The notes under the pieces: model-generated | Told to the model about the DNA's origin: nothing | Seen by the model: the letters and a program-made list of their open reading frames with translations, nothing else | Databases searched by the model: none | Program-made: the position numbers and the translations under genes | DNA from: G965247475 sp965247475 | GTDB taxonomy: Bacteria > Chloroflexota > UBA11872 | Direction of reading: 5' to 3' | Length of the DNA: 64,000 bases | Assembly (NCBI GenBank): GCA_965247475.1 | Contig: OZ252016.1 | Coordinates: 682,001-746,000 of the forward strand | Shown: positions 47,012 to 55,270 of the stretch, piece after piece | How the letters are laid out: each line of letters begins with the position of its first letter | Numbering within the stretch: position 1 is the first letter of the stretch

Positions 47012-47557
47012 ATGAGACCCGCGTCCCGGCCTGCGCTCGCCCTGGCGGCGGCGACCCTCACCGTCGCCTCCCTCGCGCTGGCCGGCTGCGGACGCACGGC
47101 TGTCGACCCCGCCGCGCATATGTTCTTGTCCGTGCCCGGTCCAGCGATCGAAATCGCGCTCGTCACTCCGCCCCCGGGACGCACCCCGCCGCCGCCCGCT
47201 CCGTCGCCGGATCCGCGCCCGGCGGACGAAGTGGTCCTGGCGCAGCCCACGGTCGCTCCAACGATCCCGCCGATCGTGGAGCCAGGGCCAACCCCGGATG
47301 TAGAGCCGAGCGCGAACGGTGAGATGACAGACCCCGAAATGGGAATGCAACTCTTCAAGCAGAACGCCTGCATCGCGTGTCATGGCTTGGATCTGCAAGG
47401 TGGAATCGGGCCGTCGCTGGCCGGCCGCACCGCTGCGGATTTGACCAACGAGCGCATCCTGACCCAAGTTCACGAAGGGGGCGAGGGCATGCCGGCGTTC
47501 CCAGATCTGACCGAAGAAGACGTCCAGTTCATCACTGCGCTGATCCGCAGCATGTAG
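47012..47557 (+). CDS. Monohaem cytochrome c lipoprotein
   Basis: 181 residues. A signal peptide ends in the lipobox LALAGC, so C26 should be lipidated. Residues 30-105 form a Pro-rich tether (PPPGRTPPPPAPSPDPRP). The haem domain has C120-C123-H124 and a likely axial M160 in GGEGMPAF. An electron carrier held at the outer face of the cytoplasmic membrane is expected. The ATG has GGAGAG 8 bases upstream; an open frame to 46940 is non-coding. Next to DUF362 and Fe-S genes, but whether it transfers electrons with them is unknown. Confidence 0.88.
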   Translation: MRPASRPALALAAATLTVASLALAGCGRTAVDPAAHMFLSVPGPAIEIALVTPPPGRTPPPPAPSPDPRPADEVVLAQPTVAPTIPPIVEPGPTPDVEPSANGEMTDPEMGMQLFKQNACIACHGLDLQGGIGPSLAGRTAADLTNERILTQVHEGGEGMPAFPDLTEEDVQFITALIRSM

Positions 47558-47627
47558 CGCCGGAGCGCGGTACGGGGCATGCCCCGCCGCTCCGGGAGTC
47601 GCGGCTAGAGAGGTCTGAAGCTCGCCG

Positions 47628-48737
47628 GTGAGTCGTGTCTCCCTGGTTCAGACGTCTCCGCCGGCGGTGCTCGACGACATCGGCCGCGCAATGCGCGTGG
47701 CGGGGTATTCCGCCGCGCTGGATGCCGCCGCCGAGACCGCCCTCAAGATCAACATCTCGTGGCAACACTGGTACCCGGCGTGCTCGACCACGCCCTGGCA
47801 GCTCGAAGGCGTCATTCGCGCCTTGCTCGCGGATGGGTTCACGCCGGATTCGCTGTTCGGCGCCCACAACCGCACGGTCGTCATCGACGCCCACGTCGGT
47901 GAGCGGGCAAACAAGCACCTCCCGGTTCTCGAGGCCTACGGCATTCGCAACGTGCACCTGTACGAGGATGACGACTGGATCACGTACGAGCCGAACCACC
48001 AGATGCTCACGCTCGATCGGGTCTTCCCCGAGGGCATTCGGATCCCCGCGCGACTGCTCGGGACGAACGTCATTCACCTGCCGACGGTGAAGACCCACGT
48101 CTTCACCACCATCACGGGCGCGATGAAGAACGCCTTCGGCGGCCTGCTGTTCGAGCGACGGCACTACTGCCACGCCACGATTCACGAAACGCTCGTCGAT
48201 CTGCTTGCCATCCAGCAGGAGATCCATCCAGGCATATTCGCCGTGGTCGACGGAGCATTCGTCGGCGAGGGGCCCGGCCCGCGCTGCATGGACGTCCACC
48301 AGCGCGGCCTCCTGATCGCTGGGGCGGATCAGGTGTCGATCGACGCAACCATCGCTCGGCTGATGGGGCTGGACCCGTTCAAGATCGACTTCATTCGGCT
48401 CGCGCACGAGCGTGGGCTGGGAACGGCCGATCGAAACGAGATCGAGATCGTCGGCGGCGATCTCGATGAACTCGCCTGGAACGCGCGCGTGCACACCGAC
48501 ACCTTCGCCAGCCGCGGCCAGAAGGCCATCCACTGGGGACCGCTCAGGCCGATGGAAGGATTGCTGCTGCGGTCGCCGATCGTGCCGTGGGCGTACCTCG
48601 CGTCCCGCCTGTATCACGATGGGTATTGGTACAACGTGCACGGACGGCGACGGGTGCGAGCGGCGCTGCGCTCCGAGTGGGGACGGCTCTTCGACGGATA
48701 CCGACCGATTCCCGATCGGACACCGGACGCCGGGTGA
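47628..48737 (+). CDS. DUF362-domain protein
   Basis: 369 residues matching the DUF362 type: ALKINISWQHWYPACSTTPW, IHLPTVKTHVFTTITGAMKNAFGGL and AVVDGAFVGEGPGPR. Relatives are often found beside or fused to ferredoxin domains, and their biochemical role is not settled. This copy has no CxxC cluster of its own, but a ferredoxin-like gene follows on the same strand after 165 bases. GTG start with GAAG 7 bases upstream. The last 60 residues (WAYLASRLYHDGYWYNVHG) are an unassigned extension. Confidence 0.8.
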   Translation: MSRVSLVQTSPPAVLDDIGRAMRVAGYSAALDAAAETALKINISWQHWYPACSTTPWQLEGVIRALLADGFTPDSLFGAHNRTVVIDAHVGERANKHLPVLEAYGIRNVHLYEDDDWITYEPNHQMLTLDRVFPEGIRIPARLLGTNVIHLPTVKTHVFTTITGAMKNAFGGLLFERRHYCHATIHETLVDLLAIQQEIHPGIFAVVDGAFVGEGPGPRCMDVHQRGLLIAGADQVSIDATIARLMGLDPFKIDFIRLAHERGLGTADRNEIEIVGGDLDELAWNARVHTDTFASRGQKAIHWGPLRPMEGLLLRSPIVPWAYLASRLYHDGYWYNVHGRRRVRAALRSEWGRLFDGYRPIPDRTPDAG

Positions 48738-48902
48738 GACGGCTCGTTTAGTCCCGGCCGAGCGGCCCGCTCGGCGGCTGCCGGGAGACGACCGCATGCG
48801 CGGGCGTATCCCGCTCAGCGAGAGCCCGGCGGAGTAGGCAGCGGGTAAACTCAACGAGCGGGTCCGTCATGGCGGCGGCGCGCCGATCCCCGGGGGCGAT
48901 TG

Positions 48903-49742
48903 ATGCGGATCGACCCGAAACTCTGTGTGGCGTGCGGCAACTGCGTGGCTGTGTGCCCCATGGGCGCCATCCACATCGGTGAATCGAATCGCGCGGTCGT
49001 CAATCGCGACGAATGTGTTGAGTGCTACACGTGCTTCCGGGGCATGAGCCAGGAGCATCTGAACCCGGTGCTCGTTCGCACCGTCCGGAGCGTGCTGGGC
49101 TTGTTTCGACTTCGATTCCAGCCGGACCCGGACATCTGCCCCACGGCGGCCATTGTCCCGGATGAGATCGAGTGGCCGCGCACGGTTCGGAGGGCGTTCA
49201 GCGATCCGCTGGTTACCCATGAGGCAACGGGCGTTCATGGGCGTGGCACCGAGGAAGTGAAGACCAACGATGTCACCGGACGGGTCGGCGTAGGCGAGGC
49301 TGGCATGGTCGTGGAATTCGGGCGGCCGACCGTGGGGGTGTGGTTTCGGGACATCGAGATCATGACGCGGGCGCTAGCCGCGGCAGGTGCTGAATTTGAG
49401 CCCAACAACCCTGTCGCAAAACTGATGACCGATCAGCAGACCGGGCGCCTGCAGCCGGACATTCTGGACGAGAAGGTGCTGTCGGCCATCGTCGAGATCA
49501 AGACAACGATCGATGACGCCGCACGCGTGCTGCAAGTAGTCGAGGACGTATCGAGCAGGATCGAGACGGTCGTGAGCGTCGGCGTTTCGACGCGCTGTGA
49601 CTCGGACGGCAACGATGATCTTGGCGACATTCTCGAGCAGGCCGGTTATGCGTTGGGGCGTGCCAAGACGAACGTCGGACTCGGTCGCTCGGACCTTGCC
49701 CACTCGGGAAACATCGCCGCGTCGAGCGCGGTGGGCACGTAG
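48903..49742 (+). CDS. Ferredoxin-like protein with an interrupted second [4Fe-4S] motif and a novel C-terminal domain
   Basis: 279 residues. Cluster I is ordinary: C8, C11, C14, C18 in CVACGNCVAVCP. Cluster II begins CVECYTC (C38, C41, C44), but the fourth cysteine is C79 in CPTAAI, 35 residues later instead of four. A basic amphipathic stretch (VRTVRSVLGLFRLRF) fills the gap. From about residue 115 a separate alpha/beta domain begins (VTGRVGVGEAGMVVEFGRP) with an ACT-like strand pattern; I do not recognise it. ATG 48903 has a G-rich site 8 bases upstream. The next gene starts 24 bases later. Confidence 0.8.
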   Translation: MRIDPKLCVACGNCVAVCPMGAIHIGESNRAVVNRDECVECYTCFRGMSQEHLNPVLVRTVRSVLGLFRLRFQPDPDICPTAAIVPDEIEWPRTVRRAFSDPLVTHEATGVHGRGTEEVKTNDVTGRVGVGEAGMVVEFGRPTVGVWFRDIEIMTRALAAAGAEFEPNNPVAKLMTDQQTGRLQPDILDEKVLSAIVEIKTTIDDAARVLQVVEDVSSRIETVVSVGVSTRCDSDGNDDLGDILEQAGYALGRAKTNVGLGRSDLAHSGNIAASSAVGT

Positions 49743-49766
49743 CGAAGACGGAGGACGCATTCTCCT

Positions 49767-50447
49767 ATGACCAACACACTGCATCGCTACGGCAAGCCCG
49801 AGAGTCTCAAGGACGACTACATCGTGTTCGCCATGGCAAGCCGGGGCCACAACGAGCAGCACAGCGTAGAGAAGCTCAAGGACTTCCTGCGGCTGGCCCT
49901 CAAGCACGGTCCGGTCAACGTCGGAAACGGATCTCGAGGCAGCCAGTTTGTGCCGTCGAGATCGCTCAACATGATGCAGTACATCTTGGGTCGCAACGAG
50001 GACGCGGAGCCGCAGCGTGTCGTGGACGAGATCGACTCACCCAGCACCATCGCGGCGACGTACGACAACAAAGAGGCGGTGACGGCGCTCCTGAGCGACC
50101 TGAAGAAGGCGGACATTGGGATATCGGTGAATGTCAGCGGGCTTGCCGACATTGCGAGATCGTGCTGTGAGGAAGCCGGGATTACCCGGCACAGCGTGGA
50201 GTACTCGCTCCTGTTCCGCGGAGCGCTTGACCGCCTGCCCGACCGATCGGTGCTGGAGCTTTCCACCATGTGCGGTCACGGGATGCTGTCGTTCGACTAC
50301 TGCCGGAAGTTGGCGTTCCGGGTGAAGGAGGGGCGCCAGTCCCCGGCGACGGCCGCCCGACTCATGTCCAGGTTCTGCTCCTGCGGAGTCTTCAATCCCG
50401 TCCGAGCCGAGCGTCTGATCCGCGAGGCGGCCGAAGGAAGGGCCTGA
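49767..50447 (+). CDS. Unrecognised cysteine-rich protein (CGHGM and FCSCGVFN motifs)
   Basis: 226 residues, soluble, no signal peptide. Six cysteines: C133/C134 (ARSCCEEAG), C169 (TMCGHGMLSF), C179 (DYCRK), C204 and C206 (RFCSCGVFNP). The spacing and the CGHG motif suggest a metal, Fe-S or cofactor site. The middle part, ADIGISVNVSGLADIARSC, looks like a Rossmann-type or ACT-type unit. The ATG has GGAGG 12 bases upstream. It lies 24 bases after the ferredoxin-like gene, and the two probably work together. No function is assigned. Confidence 0.75.
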   Translation: MTNTLHRYGKPESLKDDYIVFAMASRGHNEQHSVEKLKDFLRLALKHGPVNVGNGSRGSQFVPSRSLNMMQYILGRNEDAEPQRVVDEIDSPSTIAATYDNKEAVTALLSDLKKADIGISVNVSGLADIARSCCEEAGITRHSVEYSLLFRGALDRLPDRSVLELSTMCGHGMLSFDYCRKLAFRVKEGRQSPATAARLMSRFCSCGVFNPVRAERLIREAAEGRA

Positions 50448-50470
50448 ACCGGCTCGCCGCCGGACCGCTT

Positions 50471-50497
50471 CGTCACCCCGGCGCACGCCGGGGTCCA
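50471..50497. repeat. REP-like hairpin element, copy A
   Basis: ACCCCGGCG (50475-50483) and CGCCGGGGT (50486-50494) form a 9-bp stem with a 2-base loop, within CGTCA...TCCA. The layout is that of REP elements widespread in bacterial intergenic DNA. It may end transcription of the convergent genes. Confidence 0.7.
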
Positions 50498-50565
50498 AGG
50501 GACCGGGCAGCCCAGGCCGCGCGCGGCGCGAGGCACGGGATAGGTGTAGGGGCGCTTCGTGACCT

Positions 50566-50594
50566 CCTGGATGCCGGCGTCCGCCGGCATGGCG
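50566..50594. repeat. REP-like hairpin element, copy B, inverted
   Basis: ATGCCGGCG (50571-50579) and CGCCGGCAT (50582-50590) form a 9-bp stem with a 2-base loop, preceded by TGG. It is in opposite orientation to copy A, as in a BIME pair. The 192-base gap holds nothing else recognisable. Confidence 0.65.
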
Positions 50595-50639
50595 CCGCAG
50601 CGACTCGCCGCGGGCACCCCAGGCTCAGGGGACGGAGCC

Positions 50640-51881
50640 CTAGGTGATCATCCGATCGTAGAAGCGCGCCAGCTGCGGCTGTTGCGGCATGTTGTCGTAG
50701 GTCAGATCGAAGTGCTTCGTCGACCGCTCCGCCTCGGCTTCGGCTTCCACGATCACCGCGTCCGGGATGTCGATCGGATAGCGCCCGTATTCGATCGCCG
50801 TGTTGACCATCGACAGGTAGTTCTCGGCCGTCAGGTAGTCCTGGCACGAGTGCCCCGACCCCAGCAGATACCCGCCCCCGGGCCCGATGTCGCGCAGCAG
50901 CCGCAACGCCTCCAGCCGCACGTCCGCCGGGCTGCCGAACGCCAGCGGGAACGCCTGGCTGATGTTCCCGCACAGCGCCAGCCGGCCATTCGTGATCCGC
51001 CGCACCTCGCGGATGTCCAGCGAGCTCGGATCGATCGGGTGCATGATGTCGATGTCCAGCTCCATCAGGTCGTCCCACACCTCCGACACGTTGCCGTCGC
51101 AGTGGTACAGGAACAGCTTGTCGCGCTGGTGACACATCTCCACCGCCTCGCGCATGCGCGGGAACAGCCACTTCCGGTACACCCAGGGCGGCATCAGCAG
51201 CCCCGTCTTGAACCCCAGATCGTCGTTGAAGCGGATCGCGCCCACCGAGTCGTAGTCCAGCAGCGTCTCCAGAATGTTCAAGACCAGCACCGCCACCTTG
51301 TCGAACAGCGCTTCGATCAGCTCGGGCGCGTCGTACAGGCCAAACGCGAACGCCTCCATCCCCATCAGTTCCCAGACTTCGGTGAAGATGTGCCCGCGCG
51401 CGCCGATCACCTTCATCCCGTCCGGCACCAGGCCTTCGGCCGCATCCAGCATCGCGTAGTTGACGTCCTCCGGCTTGGGCCACGGGTGCTGCTCGAAGTC
51501 CGCCCACGACGTGATCAGCCCCGAGTGCAGGTTGGCCCACTGCCGCGACTCGCCCGAGTACACATCCGCCGTGACCAGCGAGTCGTCCACATGCCCACCG
51601 TGAAAGTCCACGTCCGGCGCCGCCCAGATGAAGTCGTAGTGGTGCGCGATGCGGAAATCGATCTCGTTCTGAATCATCTCTTCCAGCGGCGACCGGGTCT
51701 CGTCGAGGCTGCCAAAGCTGCCCCCACGCGTCGCCCCCAGGCCGTAGCCCGTCCCGCCCGAGGTCCCGGTCAGCTTCTTCTGCAGCCCGGGCGTCACGAT
51801 GTCCATCAGCGGCACCCGGTCGGGCTCCTCGAAGCGGCAGGTCGTGACGATGCGATCCCAGTTCGGCTCGGGGTGCGGCAT
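50640..51881 (-). CDS. UroD-like methyltransferase-family protein
   Basis: 413 residues of the uroporphyrinogen decarboxylase/MtaA superfamily barrel: RFEEPDRVPLMD near the start, FHGGHVDDSL, FLYHCDGNVSEVWDDL (the His-Cys pair resembles the metal site of MtaA-type methyltransferases), LALCGNIS and the C-terminal YLLGSGHSCQDYLTAENY. True haem UroD normally has a conserved N-terminal RxPVWxMRQAG, which is absent. The more likely role is methyl transfer involving a corrinoid or thiol, or an unknown decarboxylation. ATG 51881; the open frame to 52688 is spurious. Convergent with the Cys-rich gene. Confidence 0.82.
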   Translation of the reverse strand: MPHPEPNWDRIVTTCRFEEPDRVPLMDIVTPGLQKKLTGTSGGTGYGLGATRGGSFGSLDETRSPLEEMIQNEIDFRIAHHYDFIWAAPDVDFHGGHVDDSLVTADVYSGESRQWANLHSGLITSWADFEQHPWPKPEDVNYAMLDAAEGLVPDGMKVIGARGHIFTEVWELMGMEAFAFGLYDAPELIEALFDKVAVLVLNILETLLDYDSVGAIRFNDDLGFKTGLLMPPWVYRKWLFPRMREAVEMCHQRDKLFLYHCDGNVSEVWDDLMELDIDIMHPIDPSSLDIREVRRITNGRLALCGNISQAFPLAFGSPADVRLEALRLLRDIGPGGGYLLGSGHSCQDYLTAENYLSMVNTAIEYGRYPIDIPDAVIVEAEAEAERSTKHFDLTYDNMPQQPQLARFYDRMIT

Positions 51882-52052
51882 AGGGCAAACCGGTGGACGG
51901 CGGCAACGCGCGCCTGAGGATACTCCGTCTGGCGCGAGCAGCACGCACGGCGCGCTGCTTCCGATCCACCAGCGTGGCGCCGTCGCACGCGAGGCCGCGC
52001 GCGACTCGCGTCTGTGCGGCAATATGGAGCCGGTCAGCTCTGGGCAGGTCCC

Positions 52053-53435
52053 ATGAATCCGAACCCGACCCTTGACCTTGCCACCGCCGTAGCCGGCCTG
52101 CGTGCGTGGGATCTTGCGCCCGCCGTCGAGCGGCGCGCCCGCGAGCTGCTGCTCGACCACCTCGGGGTTCTGCTGCGCGGCACGGCGGAGCCCGCGGGAA
52201 GCGCGGCGCTTCGAGCGCTCGATCGTATCGGCGAAACGGGGCCGAGCAGCGTCGCCCTCGCGCGGCGGGCCCAACCGGCCACGGCCGCGCTGCTCAACGG
52301 CATCCTGGCTCATGTGATTGAGCTCGACGACGTCACCAACGAATCGTCGCTGCATCCCGGCGTCGTCGTCTGGCCCGCCGTCCTTGCGCTGGCCGAACGC
52401 GAGGACGCCACCTTGGCCGATGCCTTGGCTGCCGCGGTGGCGGGCTACGAGGTCACGATGCGTTTTGGGGATGCGCTCAACGCGCCGTCCGCATACTCGC
52501 GTGGCTTCCATCCCACCGGGGTCGCCGGAGTGTTCGGGGCGGCGGCGGCCGCCGCCCACCTGCTGCACGCCGATCCAACCGTGCTTAACCATGCCCTTGG
52601 ATTGGCCGGCAGCATGGCCTCCGGCTCGAGCGCCTACTTGCAGAACGGCAGCGACGGCAAGCGCCTGAACGCCGGCTGGGCCGCGCACGGCGGCGTGCTG
52701 GCCGCGGAGCTAGCGGCGGCCGGGCTAACCGGACCCGATGACATCGCGGCCGGCCCGAACGGATCGCTGGCCGCCTACTCCGACGCGGCCGACGCCGGCC
52801 TGCTCGAGCCGGCGCGCGACGGGCGCCTCGCGATTCTGGATGTTGCGATCAAGCCGTACGCCTGCTGTCGCTACATCCATCCGGTGATCGACGGGTGTCT
52901 CGACCTGCGTGCTCGAGATGGATTCGCTTGGGAGTCCGTCGAATCGCTTCACGTATCCATCCTCCCCGGCGGCGGTGTCGAATTGGTCGTGGAACCGGCC
53001 GCGAGCAAGCGGGCGCCGGTCGGCAGGGTCGATGCCCAATTCAGCGTCTACTACGCGGCGGCCGTCGTGTTGATCCACGGCGACGCCCAGCCCGACAAGT
53101 TCGACGAACCGTATCTGTCCGATCCGGACGTACGTGCCTTGGCCGCTCGCGTGATGGCCGGGCGCGACGAATCGCTCGACGCTCGCTATCCGCAGCGCTG
53201 GGGCTGCCGCCTGCGCGCACGGCTCACCGACGGCATCGAATTCGAGACCGTGATCGATGATCCGCGCGGCGACCGTCGTCGCCCGCTCACGGAGTCAGAG
53301 GTGCGCGCCAAGTTCCTCGGTCTGGCCAAGCCCATCGTCGGCGCTGCCGCCGACGAGCTTGCCGATCGCGTGCTGCACGCGCCCGCCGCCATCCCGATTC
53401 GCGAGCTGACACAGGCGGCCGTACCCGTCGGCTGA
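52053..53435 (+). CDS. MmgE/PrpD-family protein
   Basis: 460 residues, in the family of 2-methylcitrate dehydratase, aconitate decarboxylase and iminodisuccinate epimerase. ALLNGILAHVIELDDVTNESSLHPGVVVWPA carries the conserved Asp-Asp and the active-site His. Others: SRGFHPTGVAGVFGAAAAAA, LQNGSDGKRLNAGWAAHGG and VAIKPYACCRYIHPVIDGC. No other methylcitrate-cycle gene is near, so the substrate is open. The ATG has GCAGGT 5 bases upstream. Divergent from the UroD-like gene over a 171-base gap. Confidence 0.88.
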   Translation: MNPNPTLDLATAVAGLRAWDLAPAVERRARELLLDHLGVLLRGTAEPAGSAALRALDRIGETGPSSVALARRAQPATAALLNGILAHVIELDDVTNESSLHPGVVVWPAVLALAEREDATLADALAAAVAGYEVTMRFGDALNAPSAYSRGFHPTGVAGVFGAAAAAAHLLHADPTVLNHALGLAGSMASGSSAYLQNGSDGKRLNAGWAAHGGVLAAELAAAGLTGPDDIAAGPNGSLAAYSDAADAGLLEPARDGRLAILDVAIKPYACCRYIHPVIDGCLDLRARDGFAWESVESLHVSILPGGGVELVVEPAASKRAPVGRVDAQFSVYYAAAVVLIHGDAQPDKFDEPYLSDPDVRALAARVMAGRDESLDARYPQRWGCRLRARLTDGIEFETVIDDPRGDRRRPLTESEVRAKFLGLAKPIVGAAADELADRVLHAPAAIPIRELTQAAVPVG

Positions 53436-53481
53436 GTCGCGGGCCATGATCTCTCGCTTGCCCTTTGGAGAGCACTGCCTC

Positions 53482-54420
53482 TTACAGATTGCTCGCCCGT
53501 ATCTCCTGTCTTATGAGCGCATTGAACGTGCTCGATCCGTCCACGTCGCGCTTGTAGGCGTGGGGATCAACCGCCCGTCGCACGATATAACGGTTCACGC
53601 GGTCCTTGAGTTCATACGGCAGCGGGCGATCATCACCTGTCGTGTTACGCGTGTCATCCGGATCACCATACAGCGGATGGGACGCTCGCAGCAGCTCGGC
53701 CGCCTCGTCAAGCGTTTCTTCGTTGGTGGGCCCGCTCGTGTGTCCTTCCGAAATGGCCCACATGATGTACGCCAGATGCCCCTGGTTGTCTTGCTCAATC
53801 GCGAAGCGCCGCTCGACACTGGTCATGTTCCACCAAGTGCGGATGTCGTCGTCGGTCACGCCTTCCTGCCGCAGCCTCCGCAGCTCCATACGTTTCTCGT
53901 CGACCCAATCCGCGATCCGGTCAGAAGGCGGCTCGTTCAGACCGAGGAGCGCGTCGCCCAGGCCGCGAGGAATGTCGTAGGTACCGTCTGCCTTTGCCTC
54001 AGCGATTGCCTTATCCAACGTCCCCTGCGCCATCTCATTGGCTTCGCCTTCTGGCGTGTCCATATCGACGAGCATTTGGCGCTGGCCCATAAGCAGGCTT
54101 AGCTCGGTGTCTGTGTAACCGTGCCGACGATTCACTTGAGCAGCCTCCTTGATTACACAGCTGGCGCCCTTGCCAGTTTGAGCCGGCCGACAGTCTAGCC
54201 CGCGTGCCGCTCTGGCCACGTCGGGTCGTGTCGGCGAGGCACGGCGTCTCAGCACCGCAACGGTGCCAAGCGTCAAGAGCACGCCGATTGCGAACGCGAT
54301 CCAGCCTTGCTGGTTGACGTCGAGGCCGGCTGCATCCCCGACGCTCGTGGCGTACAGGATGATGCCGACTACCGACGCGAACGCAAACACAAGCAGGCCG
54401 AACCCGAACACACGGGCCAC
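53482..54420 (-). CDS. Two-helix membrane protein of unknown function with an internal start signal
   Basis: 312 residues from GTG 54420, which has AAGGAG 7 bases upstream. Two membrane helices (4-26 and 39-58) are followed by a basic linker and a soluble charged C-terminal domain (HGYTDTELSLLMGQRQM, WWNMTSVERRFAIEQDNQGH). A second in-frame GTG at 54135 has a perfect AAGGAGG 8 bases upstream, so a 217-residue soluble form lacking the helices may also be made. Alternatively these are two ancestral genes joined by loss of a stop. I do not recognise the family. Base composition looks less GC-biased than its neighbours, suggesting transfer. Convergent with the MmgE gene. Confidence 0.6.
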   Translation of the reverse strand: MARVFGFGLLVFAFASVVGIILYATSVGDAAGLDVNQQGWIAFAIGVLLTLGTVAVLRRRASPTRPDVARAARGLDCRPAQTGKGASCVIKEAAQVNRRHGYTDTELSLLMGQRQMLVDMDTPEGEANEMAQGTLDKAIAEAKADGTYDIPRGLGDALLGLNEPPSDRIADWVDEKRMELRRLRQEGVTDDDIRTWWNMTSVERRFAIEQDNQGHLAYIMWAISEGHTSGPTNEETLDEAAELLRASHPLYGDPDDTRNTTGDDRPLPYELKDRVNRYIVRRAVDPHAYKRDVDGSSTFNALIRQEIRASNL

Positions 54421-55270
54421 GACACTGCTCCTTGGGCGCTGTGCACGCGTGTCACACGTGGAGGCCGCACAGCTCCTCCGAATCGGAGTGTACGCGTGGT
54501 GACCAAGCGTGTTCTGCTCGGGGGCGACTTCAACGCGGCACAGCGTACGGTCTTGGATGCTTGGCAAGGACGAGGCCCCCGGTTCAATTCGGAATGTGGG
54601 CTCTGAGCGCGAATCGCAGAGTCGGCGCCACCGCGCGGGTCCGATCGTGATGATCGAGTGCACCGTGTTCACTTCGCTGTGGCCCCCAAGAGCGCGACTA
54701 AGATGCCGCGGCGACACGGCCGTCGGCCGACCACCGGCTTGGGACTGCGCTGGCCCCTGCGCGCGGACGGCGTACGCGAGTGCCTGAAGGAAGCGGTGCG
54801 TCGTCGACTGTGCGCGGACGTTCGCGTCCGAGCCGGAGTTACTGGCCTCCAAGGACTGGTCCACGGTTGCCATGAGGAGCCGGGCGCTGTGAGTTCGGAT
54901 GCCGGTGCGCCCGGTTTAGCGCTGTCGCTGGGTGAAGGTCGACGCGAGCGCAGTGACGACGGCTGTGGGCAGAACACTCACGCCGGTACGTAACACTGGC
55001 GGTGACTGCGCAAACCTAGGAGTGGCCACCACCCGTGTGTACAAATCGCCGCGACCGGGTGAGGTCAGTCCAAGCGAAGCGAGGAATCTCACGGGCACCG
55101 GAGGGTCGGAGGCCCATTCCTCAGCCCGACGGCCCGCCCCTCTGCGATGGCACAAGCCGGGTCGGTATCGTCCCGCCTGAATGGGTGGGCCATCAGGCTT
55201 GTGGGAGGTCCAGCCACCCGACAGCTCGTGACCCAGCCGCGTCCGACGTGAGGCCGAAAGGAGATCGCTA
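54421..55270. other. 850-base stretch without a convincing gene
   Basis: Short frames in all six directions lack family features and good start signals. A plus-strand frame near 54500 includes LGGDFNAAQ, which recalls the GDFN motif of endonuclease/exonuclease/phosphatase proteins, but it stops after about 35 residues and may be a decayed fragment or chance. The dispersed repeat copy 2 lies at 55042. The region may be decayed accessory DNA. Confidence 0.5.
55042..55061. repeat. Dispersed 20-base repeat, copy 2
   Basis: CAAATCGCCGCGACCGGGTG, 19 of 20 identical to 10461-10480, followed by AAGCGAAGCGAGGAATCTCA. That second part resembles degenerate REP arms (its reverse complement begins TGAGATTCCTCGCTTCGCTT). 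Confidence 0.5.

Noticed and set aside
54501..54606. GDFN-containing fragment as an endonuclease/exonuclease/phosphatase gene
   Set aside because: Only about 35 residues are open and no other family motif follows.
54932..55180. 82-residue frame as a small gene
   Set aside because: No strong ribosome site, composition typical of non-coding DNA here, and it spans a dispersed repeat.
55020..55270. Group II intron or cobalamin riboswitch before the second cupin
   Set aside because: GTGTG and some conserved-looking words are present, but no domain V, B12 box or matching stems could be drawn.
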